The notes under the pieces: model-generated
What the model was told of the DNA's origin: nothing
What the model saw: the letters and a program-made list of their open reading frames with translations, nothing else
The model's database searches: none
Position numbers and translations under genes: made by a program
NCBI GenBank assembly: GCA_030609245.1
Contig: JAUWCP010000002.1
Coordinates: forward strand, 1 to 34,591
Length of the DNA: 34,591 nt
Source of the DNA: Hyphomicrobium sp.
Lineage (GTDB): Bacteria; Pseudomonadota; Alphaproteobacteria; Rhizobiales; Hyphomicrobiaceae
Direction: 5' to 3'
Part shown: positions 33,617-34,591 of the stretch, piece after piece
Numbering within the stretch: the stretch's first letter is position 1
Layout: every line of letters starts with the position of its first letter

Positions 33617-34591
33617 CTACTCCGCCGCGGCGGCAATTAATCGATGCGATGGCTCGGCGATACACAGTGCTTCATGCAGAACGTCGAGGCCGGCACCCTC
33701 CTTCACTGCGTTCTCGCTTAAGTGCCGCCGGAAGGCACGGGCCCGCGGCTGACCATGATAGAGGCCAAGCACGTGACGCACGACGTTGTTGAGGCGTCCG
33801 CCGCTTTCCAGATGGCGCGCCGTATGAGTCATGAGCGCTTCGAGCACCTCGGCGCGTAAGGAAACCGGCTCTTCACCGCCAAAGAATCGCCGGTCGACCT
33901 CAGCGAGCAGATATGGCGTCTGGTAGGCCGCGCGTCCGAGCATCACACCATCGACATGTGCAAGATGCTGCTCGGCTTCATCCAGATCGGCGATGCCGCC
34001 GTTGAGAATGATGGTCAGGTCCGGGTGCGACGCCTTGAGGCGATAGATGCGTGCATAGTCGAGCGGGGGTACCTCTCGGTTCTGCTTTGGTGACAATCCT
34101 TCGAGCCACGCCTTGCGTGCGTGCACAATAAAGGTGCTGCACCCTGCGCTCGCAACCGTCGCAATAAACCTTTGCAGGTCGTCTTCGCTATCTTGATCGT
34201 CGATACCGATACGGCACTTGACCGTGACGGGGACCGCGACGCGCGCGCGCATCGCCGCAACGCATTCGCCGACAAGGCTCGGCTCTGCCATGAGGCACGC
34301 ACCGAAGCGTCCCTCCTGCACGCGATCAGAAGGACAGCCCACGTTGAGATTGATCTCGTCGTAACCAAAGCCAGCACCAATCTCTGCTGCCTCGGCAAGC
34401 GCGTTAGGATCGCTGCCCCCGAGTTGTAGAGCGACGGGACGCTCGCTCGCATCGCACGCCAGAAGCCGCTCGCGATCGCCATGAATGACGGCTGGGGCGG
34501 TCAACATCTCCGTGTAAAGAAGCGCCTTGCGCGTCAGCAGGCGATGGAAGGCGCGGCAATGCCGGTCCGTCCAATCCATCATAGGGGCCAC
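33617..34591 (-). CDS. dusA: tRNA-dihydrouridine(20/20a) synthase DusA, N-terminus cut by window edge
   Basis: 324 aa visible. DusA reduces uridine 20/20a in the tRNA D-loop using FMN and NADPH. The FMN-site start 'APMMDWTDRHCR', 'LQLGGSDP', 'EINLNVGCPSDRVQEGRFGACLM' region with the catalytic Cys in GACL, 'VKCRIGIDD', 'IVHARKAWLEGLSPKQNRE' and 'ILNGGI' are all DusA-type. The terminal GTG in the track is most likely an internal Val (VAPMMDWTD is the usual text), so the true start lies beyond the right edge. Upstream of the TauE/SafE gene on the same strand. Confidence 0.94.
   Translation of the reverse strand: MAPMMDWTDRHCRAFHRLLTRKALLYTEMLTAPAVIHGDRERLLACDASERPVALQLGGSDPNALAEAAEIGAGFGYDEINLNVGCPSDRVQEGRFGACLMAEPSLVGECVAAMRARVAVPVTVKCRIGIDDQDSEDDLQRFIATVASAGCSTFIVHARKAWLEGLSPKQNREVPPLDYARIYRLKASHPDLTIILNGGIADLDEAEQHLAHVDGVMLGRAAYQTPYLLAEVDRRFFGGEEPVSLRAEVLEALMTHTARHLESGGRLNNVVRHVLGLYHGQPRARAFRRHLSENAVKEGAGLDVLHEALCIAEPSHRLIAAAAE

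Noticed and set aside
34589-34591. GTG at the right edge as the dusA start
   Set aside because: The residue before APMMDWTD is usually an internal Val in DusA, so the real start is outside the window.

Overview
The window looks like chromosomal DNA of a GC-rich alphaproteobacterium, most likely a member of the Hyphomicrobiales. This rests on gene content and style, not on a database search: an oxygen-dependent cobalamin pathway of the Pseudomonas denitrificans/rhizobial type (cobG, cobF, cobN, bluB), CbtAB cobalt transport under a B12 riboswitch, a kinase resembling the PleC/DivJ/PdhS group, DUF1289 and TIGR02281 aspartic protease genes, and a CtrA-like site with GANTC sequences. No prophage, transposase, CRISPR array, rRNA or tRNA was recognised.

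Region 1 (1-14,865) is a nearly uninterrupted minus-strand cobalamin block. Reading in the direction of transcription: sigma70-like promoter, cobalamin riboswitch, cbtB, cbtA, DUF1636 ferredoxin-like gene, cobW, cobN, cobG, cobH, cobI, cobJ, (cobK on the opposite strand), cobL, cobE, cobM, cobB, bluB. Most junctions are ATGA-type overlaps or gaps of a few bases, so one riboswitch probably governs cobalt uptake, chelation, ring contraction and methylation, a,c-amidation and lower-ligand (DMB) synthesis. The tail of a CDGSH iron-sulfur gene converges on bluB at the left edge.

Region 2 (14,865-22,880) holds the late and remaining steps in several short units: cobU-cobO-cobQ (+), cbiB (-), the PLP enzyme cobC (+), a minus-strand unit cobT, histidine phosphatase, cobS, and cobF (+). 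Together the two regions cover precorrin-2 to adenosylcobalamin except cobA, the cobS/cobT-type AAA subunits of the cobaltochelatase, and the cobalt reductase, which must lie elsewhere.

Region 3 (22,881-34,591) is general chromosome: a 314-bp gap with large palindromes; a 3-hydroxyisobutyrate dehydrogenase-like gene, a YjbQ gene and a MAPEG gene (+); an Lrp/AsnC regulator, a uracil-DNA glycosylase-like gene, an MBL hydrolase and a glutathione transferase (-); a six-helix sensor kinase, DUF1289, two tandem retropepsin-like membrane proteases and a phosphomannomutase/phosphoglucomutase (+); and a TauE/SafE permease and dusA (-), the latter cut by the right edge.

The points most worth a second look are the noncontiguous operon around cobK with an antisense frame exactly bridging cobJ and cobL, the riboswitch leader with a tiny uORF overlapping a TTG start, the conserved-cysteine DUF1636 protein inside the operon, the kinase/protease cluster with CtrA/GANTC-like sites, and the double palindrome after cobF.
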